Below are positions 1 to 11,599 of a stretch of DNA of 64,000 nt, in pieces. The position numbers were made by a program, and so were the translations under genes. Source of the stretch: Symbiodinium natans (Eukaryota; Sar; Dinophyceae; Suessiales; Symbiodiniaceae); NCBI GenBank assembly GCA_905221605.1, contig CAJNDS010002371.1, forward strand, positions 100,915 to 164,914. The letters are read 5' to 3'. The notes beneath the pieces are model-generated. The model made no database searches and was not told the origin of the DNA. It saw only the letters and a list, made by a program, of their open reading frames with translations. Position 1 is the first letter of the stretch. The number at the start of each line of letters is the position of its first letter.

Positions 1-3000
1 TCATCGAGGCCGGCATTTGGCCGCCTGGCCCAGCCTGGTAGGATGACCAGGAAACGTGGACCACCTGAGCAAAAGCGCCGAGATTTCGGGGGTTTCAGGC
101 AGTCGGCACAGCTCAGCTAGAGCCTGCTGGCCAGGCATGCCCATCGTCTGGGCTTGAGGGATCTCAGCAGTGTACCTGTCAAGTTTCATGATGAGAAAGC
201 AAGTCGTAACTCGCATCGGATAATAATATCAATGCCGCCCAGGTACGATGGAACAGGCTTTGGCGAAGAAGCTTGATGATTCAGCTCTTCACCCTTGGCA
301 ACCCGTCACATACGGCACCGGTTGCCACACATTTTGCAATGTCGGCCAATCAAAGGCTTGGTGGGTTGGCTTGGCTGAAGTTTGATGTATTTGCCAGGCA
401 ACCCAGGTCAAGGGCGTGCGAATGCTTGCGGTTGATGTCACAGGGCTTTCAGGAGTCGTACTGGTCACGAACTTTGGGCTGCTGTACCTGAAGCTGCTAG
501 CTGACGCCTTTGAGTCCCTACAGCCTCAACCAGGAACGCCAACAATTTTGGCATCCCGGAACCTTATCACAATGCAAGATGCAAATCAGAACAGCGTGGG
601 GTCCATCCTTCCTGTGACCCTGGCAGCTTGAGAGAACGCAAATGGCGATGAGAACTTGTCGGCACCTGCACCTGCAAGAGCATCGCTTGCCTGCTGTTCG
701 GTGGGACTGTGTCCTATGGTGTTCTATGTCTATGCTGAGGCCACACCTCCGGAGAACTTCTGATGCTCGGCCGATGCGCTGTTCAAAGCTGCCTGGGCGA
801 AGGTCGCGCTTGTGACATGCACAAACTTGGCTCCGCGCTCTGAAGCCGAGAATCTGGCAGACTAGAGAGTGCTAGAACACGGGTCACAAATGCACTCCGC
901 TGCACTGCACTGCATTGCAATGCGCTGCACGTCGCTGCCTCAGGTGGGCACTTCAGAGACCTCTGCAGCCACAACACGACCATACTGCGCGTCACCTCAG
1001 CCACTGCCCCTCTGCACCGCATGATGCCAGGTTTGCCAAGGTTTGCCAAGGTTTGCTAGAATAAATGGGGTTTAGGAAGCAACTGCAGAGTGCTCGTCGT
1101 AGTGATATGTAATGATCCAGCTGAGCTCAGCCCGCGGCTCATGCTGCCCAAGCCACTCCCAAACCGCGTTCAGCTAACTTGGAATACAGCCGTCTGGCCT
1201 GTCCTAAAGGCTCAGATCCTCAAAATATGTTCCATCGATCTGCTGCGATGCCGCACGATGCCAACGTTGAACTGCATGTGCTCACATGTACTCAAGCCCT
1301 TATTGGCCGCTTTAAGCCAGAAAGCGTTTGGAGGAGCCTTCATAAATCCTTGGACTCACCGCCAGACTTCGCAGGAGACGTGGACAATTGGAGCGAACAC
1401 TTCCGACCATGCAAGTGCGAGCTGCAACATGTTGCAGGGACCTTTCCAGGGTCAACTTCAGCAGGGGAGTCCCATTCTGCTTGGTACCTGGGGCTTTCAG
1501 AACGAGCTTGCGCATCAAATTATCAAATTGAACACTTTGCCTGATGCAAGCAGAACGCACTGGTGAGGGCACGAAGACCAATAATCTCTCTCCGAAGATG
1601 CAGCAACTGCGCCCTGACATGCTTCTGGTGGAGGCAATCAGGTGCTCAAATGTGGTTTGTCTGAGCTTCGCACGCGTTGCTCGCCCCGATCTTCCGCCTG
1701 CGTGTGCTTCTCCAGATCAGCCAGAAGAGCCCCAAAAGCCAGAAGAGCCAGAACGTGCTCCTTGCCTCCCTCAGGTACAGGGGCCATCCCTCGATCTCAA
1801 GCCCTTGTTTCAGGACCTCCACGCAAAGCTATGCTGGGCTATGTAATATTATGCAATCGATGCTCGCAAAGCTCGAAACGAACAACACGAGATCGAAGGC
1901 ACATCAATGCACATGGCAGGAGTAAAGACAGCAGTGCCGGTGTAATCGGTATACTACCCGCAAGTTCGCTTGCCTCAGTGGCCGCCTGTGGGTCTTTGAA
2001 CGTGACGATCTGAGATGTTCGCTTCGGGCACACCCGTGCTGCTGTACGCATCGTCACAAGGTTCTGCCATGTTCTGCCTGAGCCCAGGACACCAATGCCC
2101 TTGGGCTTTCCGCTGGGATGTCGGAACATGTGAAAGCTATCCAGGACACCTGGGCCGGCGGGGCAGGACGACAGCCTCCAACATCACATCTCTTCCTGCT
2201 CCGGATGTTGCAACATGCTTTTGCCGGCAAAGGAGTGCGCAAGCCGCACGTGGTGGCAGCCCGGTTTAAATTCTTTTCTTGGACTCTAGACATGCGGCGC
2301 TTCGCAGCGCCTGCAGGGCGCAAGCCTCGGGTTTGAAGCTCGCTAAGGGCTTGAAAAACGTGACGTGCACCTCGTGGCAACGCCTATCACATGAGGAGCG
2401 GCAATCAAAACACCGGCCACTTCTTCAAAGTGCCGTGCTCTGGCCTTCAACAATGGTCCGCATCGAAAAGGCTCGCTAAAGCAGCAAAGACTAAAAGCTC
2501 AGCGAAGCAAAGGCGGCTCGTTGACCTTTGCTGGAGGAGGCCCCGTCATCCATGCTTTTGCTTCAGACCCTGGTTTCCAAGCTAAGAGCCTGACCTCTGT
2601 ACAGAGACGGAGGCTCCGAATGTTGCCACGAACCTGAGTTCACAGCATCAGGCAAACTCTTGCTTGGCCATGGGCCATGCCGGGGCATGCCGCACGAGCA
2701 GTTCACAACACTTGAGGGCCTGTCCTCCGCAAGAGCGTGCGGCCTCTGCCCTGCGGCCGCGGCCAGGACCGAAGCCTGCTCTTCCTTCGAAGAAGCTAGA
2801 CAAGCCACTCGTCCAAAGTCCCAAACAAGTTCTGTGAGAATGTAGAGAATACAGATGCCTGCGTCAAGGATGACAGCGCTGACGGGGAAATGGAGGCCTC
2901 CACAAGTCGAAAGCTGCCGACAGCTAGGCCACGCTTCGGGCCACTAGCGAAAGAATTTGGCTGCGATTCTTCTCAGATTTTTCCCATACGCCCTATTCGA

Positions 3001-4090
3001 CCTTCAAAAATGATATGTAGATGCTGTCAAAGCCGCATAAGTGGCTCATGAGCGAATCTCCAATCCGATGTGCTTAGTGGTTAGTATCTCTTTGTCTCGG
3101 TTGTCTCCTGCTACCGGAAGCGACGACATGTGCGCACATGTGCTGAGATTCGATGATACGATTCATCTGACACAATGTATTCCTGCGAGGACGCAAGTTC
3201 ACCTAAGCCGGCCTCTGTCCTCAACGTGCTGTCCTGGAAGATGGAAACCCGCAAGACCGGCAGCTCGCGCAAGCCCTGGTGGTTCCGTAAGTCGGAACAT
3301 TCTCAGCCGGTAGTAGCTTGCCATCAAGTCAGTTCCGGGGTGGCGGCACTCACCAAGTCTCTCACCTGTTGCCATGGCAAAAACATCATGCAAGCCTCCA
3401 ATGCTTGACTCTATCCATCCCATGCCTCAAGGAGTGCGCCGATACGGCTTCCCTCGTGAACGTGGATCAGAGGCCGCCATTCCAAAGAGCTGTCAAGCAA
3501 AGGATCGCAGTTGCAGCATTGTTTCGGGGAGCCACCAGAACACAAGAACATTGAAGTGGCTGGCCATGCCTGCCAATTTCCGTGCCGCCAAAGTGAGCCT
3601 TCGGCAACTCCCCTGTCCATTGCACATGTTGCAGGGAAGGCAACTTCGTGTTCATCAACAGCTCCCTGCACAGAAACAACTTAAAAACAGCTTCAATGAC
3701 TCACTATGGAGCTCGATGAATGCAAGCAGCCCAGCCCACGTGAGACGGAGCTGCTTCGGAGCAGACGAGAGACGACTCATTTTGAGACGGAAGCGGGTTT
3801 CGTACCTCCAAGAACAAAGGCACCAGGCCTCGAATCAGAGCTTTGTGCCGAAACCGTCTGGCATGTATGGTGACTCGCTGGCAAATTTGTCCGAGAAGTC
3901 GTTTGCAAAGCTCTCTGTGTGGGGAGCAGGCAACTCGGTGGCAGTTCGCGGAAGCGGCTCCTCGCAGGCAAAGCAAAGGCTGCTGGAAATCGTCGCTGCT
4001 TGGTGATGCCTTTGGTGATGCCTCTGTACAAGTATACAGGCAGACTAGTTTTAAAAAGACAAACAAAACACCAACAACATCCAACTAACA
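1..4090. other. No recognisable gene
   Basis: I see no recognisable protein, RNA gene or repeat family here. The longest open frame is 3374-4006 (plus, 210 codons), which matches nothing I know and has no clear splice or domain signal. A minus-strand frame covering 1-216 ends in a stop at the very edge and could be the end of an exon, but nothing supports it beyond being open. Around 890-940 there is a short run of GCACTGCA-like words. Short exons of an unknown gene could be hidden here. Confidence 0.5.
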
Positions 4091-7000
4091 ACCACCACAT
4101 GCATGCATCTGTACAACGACGCCAGCACAGCCGGATCCAAGCGCAGCTGTCGCAGACATGAGCTCAGCTTTTACCCTACTCTTCTATCCGCATGGGGAAC
4201 TCGGAGAGATTCCCACAAAGATGAGTTGTCGTCTTTGCTCGAAGTGCAGGATTGGGTCTATCGTTGCAACCAGCATGACACCTGCCTCTGCGGCAAGTGT
4301 CTCAGACAAATGTCATGCAATAGCAGCATCTTCTGAGTAGGGCTACATGCATAGTTCGAGTGCACCACAGGCACATGGACAACGGCACAACCAATCCAAC
4401 ACAGCCGATCCGAGCGAGGCTGTCGCAGACATGAGCTCAGCTTTTACCCTACTCTTCTATCCGCATGGGGAACTCGGAGAGATTCCCACAAAGATGAGTT
4501 GTCGTCTTTGCTCGAAGTGCAGGATTGGGTCTATCGTTGCAACCAGCATGACACCTGCCTCTGCGGCAAGTGTCTCAGACAAATGTCATGCAATAGCAGC
4601 ATCTTCTGAGTAGGGCTACATGCATAGTTCGAGTGCACCACAGGCACATGGACAACGGCACAACCAATCCAACACAGCCGATCCGAGCGAGGCTGTCGCA
4701 GACATGAGCTCAGCTTTTACCCTACTCTTCTATCCGCATGGGGAACTCAGAGAGATTCCCACAAAGATGAGTTGTCGTCCTTGCTCGATGTGCAGGATTG
4801 GGTCTATCGTTGCAACCAGCATGACACCTGCCTCTGCGTCAAGTATCTCAGCGAAATGTCAGGCACAACTTGCGACTGGTTTGAGCTCAGCTTTTACCCT
4901 ACTCTCGCGTCTTCATCTCAGGTTCAGAGAGATTCCCACAGAGACTAGATCGTCCTGGCCCGATATGCTTCTCTGCAGCTCTGCATGTGATAGTGTGAAG
5001 TGCATGGTTCGAGTGCACCACAGACACATGGACAACGGCACAACCAATCCAACACAGCCGAATCCGAGCGGGGCTGTCACAGACATGAGCTCAGCTTTTA
5101 CCCTACTCTTCTATCCGCATGGGGAACTCAGAGAGATTCCCACAAAGATGAGTTGTCGTCCTTGCTCGAAGTGCAGGATTGGGTCTATCGTTGCAACCCA
5201 GCATGACACCTGCCTCTACGGCAAGTATCTCAGCGATAGGTCGTGTGATAGCAGCATCTTCTGTCCAGGCAGAACTTGCCACTGATTTGAGCTCAGCTTT
5301 TACCCTACTCTCGCGTCTTCATCTCAGGTTCAGAGAGATTCCCACAGAGACTAGATCGTCCTGGCCCGACATGCTTCTCTGCATGTGATAGCGTGAAGTG
5401 CATGGTTCGAGTGCACCACAGACACATGGACAACGGCACAACCAATCCAACACAGCCGAATCCGAGCGGGGCTGTCACAGACGTGAGCTCAGCTTTTACC
5501 CTACTCTTCTATCCGCATGGGGAACTCAGAGAGATTCCCACAAAGATGAGTTGTCGTCCATGCTCGAAGGGCAGGATTGGGTCTATCGTTGCAACCCAGC
5601 ATGACACCTGCCTCTACGGCAAGTATCTCAGCGATGGGTCGTGTGATAGCAGCATCTTCTGTCCAGGCAGAACTTGCCACTGATTTGAGCTCAGCTTTTA
5701 CCCTACTCTCGCGTCTTCATCTCAGGTTCAGAGAGATTCCCACAGAGACTAGATCGTCCTGGCCCGACATGCTTCTCTGCATGTGATAGCGTGAAGTGCA
5801 TGGTTCGAGTGCACCACAGACACATGGACAACGGCACAACCAATCCAACACAGCCGAATCCGAGCGAGGCTGTCGCAGACATGAGCTCAGCTTTTACCCT
5901 ACTCTTCTATCCGCATGGGGAACTCGGAGAGATTCCCACAAAGATGAGTTGTCGTCCTTTGCTCGAAGTGCAGGATTGGGTCTATTGTTGCAACCAGCAT
6001 GACACCTGCCTCTGCGGCAAGTGTCTCAGACAAATGTCATGCAATAGCAGCATCTTCTGAATAGTGCTACGTGCATAGTTCGAGTGCACCACAGGCACAT
6101 GGACAACGGCACAACCAATCCAACACAGCCGATCCGGGCGAGGCTGTCGCAGACATGAGCTCAGCTTTTACCCTACTCTTCTATCCGCATGGCGAACTCG
6201 GAGAGATTCCCACAAAGATGAGTTGTCGTCTTTGCTCGAAGTGCAGGATTGGGTCTATCGTTGCAACCAGCATGACACCTGCCTCTGCGGCAAGTGTCTC
6301 AGACAAATGTCATGCAATAGCAGCATCTTCTGAATAGTGCTACGTGCATAGTTCGAGTGCACCACAGGCACATGGACAACGGCACAACCAATCCAACACA
6401 GCCGATCCGAGCGAGGCTGTCGCAGACATGAGCTCAGCTTTTACCCTACTCTTCTATCCGCATGGGGAACTCAGAGAGATTCCCACAAAGATGAGTTGTC
6501 GTCCTTGCTCGAAGTACAGGATTGGGTCTATCGTTGCAACCAGCATGACACCTGCCTCTGCGGCAAGTGTCTCAGACAAATGTCATGCAATAGCAGCATC
6601 TTCTGAATAGTGCTACGTGCATAGTTCGAGTGCACCACAGGCACATGGACAACGGCACAACCAATCCAACACAGCCGATCCGAGCGAGGCTGTCGCAGAC
6701 ATGAGCTCAGCTTTTACCCTACTCTTCTATCCGCATGGGGAACTCAGAGAGATTCCCACAAAGATGAGTTGTCGTCCTTGCTCGAAGTGCAGGATTGGGT
6801 CTATCGTTCCAACCCAGCATGACACCTGCCTCTGCGGCAAGTGTCTCAGACAAATGTCATGCAATAGCAGCATCTTCTGAGTAGTGCTACGTGCAGGCAC
6901 ATGGACAACGGCACAACCAATCCAACACAGCCAGATTCGGATCCAAGCGCAGCTGAGGCAGACATTGGCTCAGATTTTACCCTACTCTTCTATCCACATG

Positions 7001-7120
7001 GAGATCTCAGAGAGATTCCCACAAAGATGATTGTATCATCCTTGCTCAGAACGGAGGTGCCAGCATTTAGTTCTAGAAACATCTTCCTTTCAAAGTGCCC
7101 ATGCGAAACATGTTGCCACT
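4091..7120. repeat. Tandem repeat array, 273-bp and 398-bp (2 x 199) units
   Basis: About 13 copies of a core containing GAGCTCAGCTTTTACCCTAC occur between 4160 and 6990. Spacing is 273 bp in the flanks of the array (cores near 4162, 4435, 4708 and 5886, 6158, 6431, 6705) and about 199 bp in the middle (5091, 5288, 5489, 5688, 5886), where units alternate in pairs so that the higher-order period is 398 bp. The last unit (6890-7110) is diverged. Because 273 is a multiple of three, each unit has an 88-codon open frame, but every unit closes with its own stop, so I read the array as a satellite rather than coding. Confidence 0.9.
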
Positions 7121-9491
7121 GATGAGTTCAAGTTCAAGCCTTGTACGAGAACGCATGTCTGCGGAGGCAGCGCAACTACAGTTTGTGCCTCAACTACACC
7201 CGTATCCTTGTACGAAACAGTCGCCTCGCAACTTGTCTTGTCCCCAATCGCTATGAGACCGCCAGTGACACTCAACTGGCCAAAGAAAAACACCTTCCGC
7301 TTTGCCAGAGCTTCTGAATGACGTGTGTCAAGTGCCAGCTATCTAGCCGTGCCTGCGGCTTCTTCCCTGCGAAGAAGCAGTAGCCCAGCCTCGAGGCAGG
7401 TTCATCAAAATCCAAGGGTCATGCTCATTCTATCATTCATAATCTTCGTAAGTAAGTTTTCAGCAAATGGATATTTGCCCAAACTGGTATTAGGCTCCTT
7501 TGCCATTTGCCGTGTATTGAATTTCATTGCTTTATTCCATGAAGAGCACCGAAGAGCACCGAAGAGCACCACACACATTCATCAAACATGACTTTCGCAA
7601 TGTCACCTCCTCTCGTTTCCAGCCCCTTCGAGAAAATGCAGTGCTTGCATTTCTTCATGCAGTCCACGTGAATTCCAGTAGGAACCTATCATCCATTGAG
7701 CGCTCATTTTGCCGCAAGTCAAACTCTCGTTGGCAACGTGAGGTTCTGGCGACAAGGCGTTGGTGGTCTCGGGATCTGTCTCCAGCACCTGCGAAACTGC
7801 TTGCAAATCACTGTCTTCCCGCTTGGAGTCACTTACGGTTGAGCAGCTTCAGGACCTCAAGCTCGAAGTAGTACGCAGCCCGCGCGGACGGCAGGCCGCG
7901 AGTTGGCCGGCTGGCCTGACCTCTCAGCGGCCTCAACGATGGTCTCTTGCACACATCTTGCAAGACTCTTGCATTCTCATCTGCACACAAGATCGGCCGA
8001 CAGCAGTACGAAGCACAAATCGAGTGCCTCAGCGGCTTTGCGGTCACTGCCACGCCTCGCAGAAACAGAGGAAACAGAGGATCGCACAATGCACAAGTTC
8101 TGGCACCGCCCACCTCCACATGGAAACTCTGAGGGTGCTTGGGGATGCTTTCCGGCAACGTCGTTGCCTTGTCCAAGGCACACTTGGCATCGTAAATAAA
8201 CCGAAGCAGCGTTCACGAAACGATACTAAACAATCAGAATCGGGCCTCCCAGAGCTCTTCCCCAAAAACCACTGGAAATCACGCTGCTTTGCTGCAGAAG
8301 CAAGGTCTCACTCGCGTAGCCTGCATCACTGTGAATCTTGGAATGCCTAGGCCTAGGCCTAATGAAACAAGTCGGCTAAAATATGCAACGCCCTGAGTGT
8401 GTGGCCAAAGGCCAGATGGCACAACTTACTGCGCAGTTTGCGCGGGCTTGGGCTGCTGTTGCTGCTCGAAGACTCGTCATCTAACCTCTCACAGCAATGT
8501 GAGCTCCCCACTCAACTTCGCTATGAAGCGACTCTTCTTATCTGTCTTCACCTAAGCGCCCCACCTCACGGGCACTGTAAGCCCGCGCCAAAAGGTCGGC
8601 GACTTGTCCTTCGCAAATGGACATCGGCGCGTGAAGGTATCGACGACATAAGTCGACTTGCTGAGTCCTTCTTGGCGTGGCTCGGTGTGCATGCGCTCTT
8701 GGGCGAACCGCCTCTGTGTGTGGATCGAAACCTAACAGCACTGCAACATGACATCCAGTCCTGTACTTGTCTAGGGCCACACTGATACGTGGCAAAGACC
8801 CAGACAAGCTGAAAACCGCCTGCAAACTGCAAACCCTGCAAGCTGCAACACCCCAAGCCCTACTCTGGGCACGCCAAGCTAGTGCTAGTGCGGACGAGCA
8901 AAATTAAGACAGGCCCGGCGGCCTTAAAGCCTCGATAAAAAACTGGAACACGACTCCTGACGAAACCTAAACAAGAACCATCGCGAGAGACACAAGGACT
9001 CGCTTCCGTCACTTGCAGGGTTCAGAACTTTACGGCCGAGTCAGATTCGTGTAGGTTTTCGGGGGTCGAGGGTTTCGGTTGGGGTGGTATGGTCGTCAGG
9101 GAGCCGAACCTTGTGACTCTGCTTGCTCGTGGCTGTCTTTGTTTTTGGGTCTCGCAACTCCTATGACCTGCCAAACAACTCTCCCGTAAACTTCATAAAC
9201 TACTCAATCCAAAGCATAGAACATCGGCAAATGCAGCTTCAGGGATCTTTCGGGGGTTTGCGAGAATGAGAGGCCTGTTAAATTTGACCCCCAAGTAGTA
9301 GGAACCCCTGTAACAAGGACCCCACTGAGGTACCGCTAATATCGTAAACCTCCATCTCAACCATCACTTCACCCACTCTCCGCTCCAACTTGAGTTGTGA
9401 AGCGTATCCACTTGACTCAGATGAAGCGCGACATGTTGCAACCCATGGTCCCCGTCCTTCTTTTTGTTGCCTACGTAAGACTGCGGTCTAG
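7121..9491. other. Unassigned stretch with possible exons
   Basis: No identifiable gene. Two stretches have protein-like composition. On the plus strand about 7752-7880 reads as an amphipathic helical segment (core SLSSRLESLTVEQLQDLKLE). On the minus strand about 8190-8080 reads as DAKCALDKATTLPESIPKHP followed by HPQSFHVEVGG. They cannot both be read with certainty and no family is recognised. 7541-7570 holds a short repeat of GAAGAGCACC. From 8800 to 9360 I see nothing. Confidence 0.25.
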
Positions 9492-10026
9492 GATGCCTAC
9501 ATCGATGAAGGTGAATCGAAGGCTGCGAAGGTACGCAATAGCTCGTGGCCCAAGCCCAAGGAAGAGCTCGAGAGGTAAAATTTTCAACAACCAACCTTAG
9601 CAGAATCTCGGAAGCCCCTGACACCTCTTCCCTCGCACCTGCTTCGGCTACTTGGGAAGGTACGCCTGCAGATACCACACCTGCTTGCCAGTCGGTTTGC
9701 ATGATCTCTGGTGCCGGACAGTTACACAGCCACCACAGCGTGGCAAAACCAACGCAAAAGCCGGGCCTTCCACGGTGTCGCTGTCACGTGATCTCGCCTC
9801 GTGGTGATTTTTTGCATCCACTGAAACTGCTTCAACCATCTTCAACCTCTACTCCAAGCTGACCAGCCTGCAGTGGGGGATCTTCGAGGGCTTTGGACCA
9901 ACTGCCCCGCTCCTCGAATCGGATGCGCAGACACGTCCTGAGCTTCACAAAACGTTCCACAGCACTTCACAGACTATGAGAGCTCCGAAATGCTCCGAAG
10001 ATCTGCAAGAAGATTTTCGTTCATGA
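9492..10026 (+). CDS. 3' exons of an unidentified gene
   Basis: I read at least two internal exons and a terminal one. Exon 9492-9574 follows a TCTAG acceptor, reads DAYIDEGESKAAKVRNSSWP then KPKEELER, and ends at a GTAAAA donor. Exon 9604-9659 follows a TTAGCAG acceptor, continues in phase (ISEAPDTSSLAPASATWE) and ends at GTACGC. A terminal coding stretch from about 9850 reads WGIFEGFGPTAPLLESDAQ and continues open to a TGA at 10024-10026. The join into the last exon is not resolved, so a further exon may lie between. I recognise no domain. The gene runs towards RPB3 on the other strand, with about 195 bp between their stop codons. Only the 3' end is described; upstream exons would lie before 9.5 kb. 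Confidence 0.4.
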
Positions 10027-10220
10027 TGTCATCTTGGTTCCCAACAGGAAGATGTTGCCACCGTCGGCACCTGCCAATCGCAAGGTGGAGGAGTTGCCAA
10101 GTGCCTGCGGCTGCCTTGGTTTGTCCACCTCGGGCTTCTTGTCTTGTTCCAGGGTACTGGATGGGGATTGTGGTGCCTTTTTGGTGCCTTTTGCCCGTTA
10201 CAGCCAGGTTCACTGTCTGC

Positions 10221-11288
10221 CTACAGGCCCGTTCGCTCACGCGCCGTCGGTTCCAACGGCAAGTAATCTGGGATGTCATCTCCATACGCATCCTTCAGAA
10301 AGAGTGAAAGCTTGTAGTCAAGAATTCGAAGTGCAGCACGGACGACATCCACAGCCGTTCGTGGCCCATCGCATGTCACAGCCTCAACTGTGAAGTGGAA
10401 CTTAGACGTGTCCATGGTTGCTGTGCAAAGGTCTCTCTTGTTGAGCAGTCTGGCTTTGGTTGTGCACTCGTCACAAAATATGCAGTCGCGATATCTGGCC
10501 ACCTCAACGGTATCCTCGATGTCAAGAGCAAAAACATTTCGAGGACACGACTGCACGAAGTCTAGCTTTTCATCAAGTGTAAGCTTTGCAGCGACTTCTG
10601 CGTTCACCGTCACAATAGGCTCATAATTCATAACACACGTTGCTACTGGCATCCACTTGGAGTGATACTTTGGAATGCCTTTGCGGGCTGTACAGATCAT
10701 CTTTAAGCTCTGATCCTTCTTCATCTTGGCGATAATGATGCCATTCTCTTTGTGATCCGCATCTTCGTCGAGCGTGGGATCACGGAAAGGGCAGCAACGT
10801 ACCTTCTTGAAGTGTGGCCACTCTGGTCGCTCAAACTTTCGAGTCTGAGGCGTGTCTTGCTGAATATCAAAATGCGTAACGGAAAGAACTTTGTCTTCTT
10901 GATTTGTCACATCGAGCCTGAACTCCCTTGTGCAGTAAGGGCAGCCATCAAAGCAGTTGCAGTCCTTGAACTCCAGCATTCCGCCATCTGGCGGAATGTC
11001 CCCAACTCCATGGCTAGACAAGGGTATCAAGCCCATTCTGTGAGCGATGAACTCGTCAAAGAGAACTGTGTCGTTCTCTTCAATATTGACAATCTCGATG
11101 GCCATGGTTGGCACCTCGGCCAGTATCACGCGCCTTAAGGCATTCGCCACGCTCACGTCTGTCTCACTGAGGGTGAACTTTACCAGCTCCTTGGTCGCAT
11201 GGAGGACTTGGATCTTTGGCTTTCGGGGCTCACTGCCGTAAGGGAAATTCAGCCATTCACCTCCCGCATAGTAGGAGAGCGATGCCAT
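10221..11288 (-). CDS. RPB3 (POLR2C): DNA-directed RNA polymerase II subunit RPB3
   Basis: A single uninterrupted 355-codon frame encodes an RPB3/Rpb3 homologue, the alpha-like subunit that pairs with RPB11 to start assembly of nuclear RNA polymerase II. The N-terminal third has the alpha-motif of the dimerisation domain (SETDVSVANALRRVILAEVP, then MAIEIV). The inserted domain carries the zinc-binding pattern C-x-C-x3-C-x2-C in DCNCFDGCPYC, as in eukaryotic RPB3, and a second cysteine group (DCIFCDEC) lies further on. The C-terminus returns to the dimerisation fold (FTVEAVTCDGPRTAVDVVRA). The family is usually 275-320 residues; this one is longer at the C-terminus. The start is the first ATG after a TGTAG acceptor-like site 5 bases upstream. 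It has no introns, unlike DHFR-TS in the same window, and a spliced-leader-like relic lies just upstream, suggesting a retrocopied mRNA. Confidence 0.95.
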   Translation of the reverse strand: MASLSYYAGGEWLNFPYGSEPRKPKIQVLHATKELVKFTLSETDVSVANALRRVILAEVPTMAIEIVNIEENDTVLFDEFIAHRMGLIPLSSHGVGDIPPDGGMLEFKDCNCFDGCPYCTREFRLDVTNQEDKVLSVTHFDIQQDTPQTRKFERPEWPHFKKVRCCPFRDPTLDEDADHKENGIIIAKMKKDQSLKMICTARKGIPKYHSKWMPVATCVMNYEPIVTVNAEVAAKLTLDEKLDFVQSCPRNVFALDIEDTVEVARYRDCIFCDECTTKARLLNKRDLCTATMDTSKFHFTVEAVTCDGPRTAVDVVRAALRILDYKLSLFLKDAYGDDIPDYLPLEPTARERTGL

Positions 11289-11307
11289 GGCAACTACAAG
11301 ACATTAC

Positions 11308-11328
11308 GGGCCAAAAGGGCTAAGCGGC
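11308..11328 (-). promoter_or_regulatory. Relic spliced-leader-like sequence upstream of RPB3
   Basis: On the minus strand this reads GCCGCTTAGCCCTTTTGGCCC. The dinoflagellate spliced leader is known to end CCGTAGCCATTTTGGCTCAAG. With a 2-base insertion after CCG, the part TAGCC-x-TTTTGGC-x-C matches 13 of 15 positions. It ends 19 bases before the RPB3 ATG, and a TGTAG acceptor lies between, which is where a leader copied from a processed mRNA would sit. The match is imperfect, so chance remains possible. Confidence 0.45.
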
Positions 11329-11540
11329 TAAGCAAATGGTTCACGTGGTTTCGTGGCTTGGTCTCCGGCTGAGCAACTCGGTTCCTCTGCAAAACGATCG
11401 CTGAACGCTGAGCAATATGGCACCTCTTCGCGTTTCCTGCGACTGCTCCTCACAAACGTTCTTGTCACATCAGCTGCCGACGACAGAGAGCCGGAAAAAA
11501 CTAGCTCCTCCTGCTCCTTTTCAGTGTCCGCTGCAGCCAT
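11328..11540 (-). CDS. Small open frame of unknown function upstream of RPB3
   Basis: A 70-codon frame starting MAAADTEKEQEELVFSGSLS and ending in TAG only about 40 bases before the RPB3 start codon. Composition is charged and coding-like, with no recognised domain, signal peptide or membrane segment. It could be the last exon of an upstream minus-strand gene, a short gene in its own right, or part of the RPB3 5' region. The start is uncertain because an in-frame ATG 15 codons earlier exists. Confidence 0.22.
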   Translation of the reverse strand: MAAADTEKEQEELVFSGSLSSAADVTRTFVRSSRRKREEVPYCSAFSDRFAEEPSCSAGDQATKPREPFA

Positions 11541-11599
11541 GGCTGCGGGAAGGCGTCTGTCATGTACGCGAGACGCCGGTGCCAAGGAGGCTGAGTCAC

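Noticed and set aside
5400-5430. GGTTCGAGTGCACCA in the array, resembling a tRNA T-arm and CCA end
   Set aside because: No matching acceptor or anticodon stem could be placed around it, and the B-box match is imperfect.
4347-6880. 88-codon frames repeated in the 273-bp array, which could look like a repeat protein
   Set aside because: Each unit ends in its own stop, frames vary in the 398-bp part, and no domain is visible.
4091-7120. A possible CRISPR-like array
   Set aside because: Units are long and contiguous, without short unique spacers, and the genome is eukaryotic.
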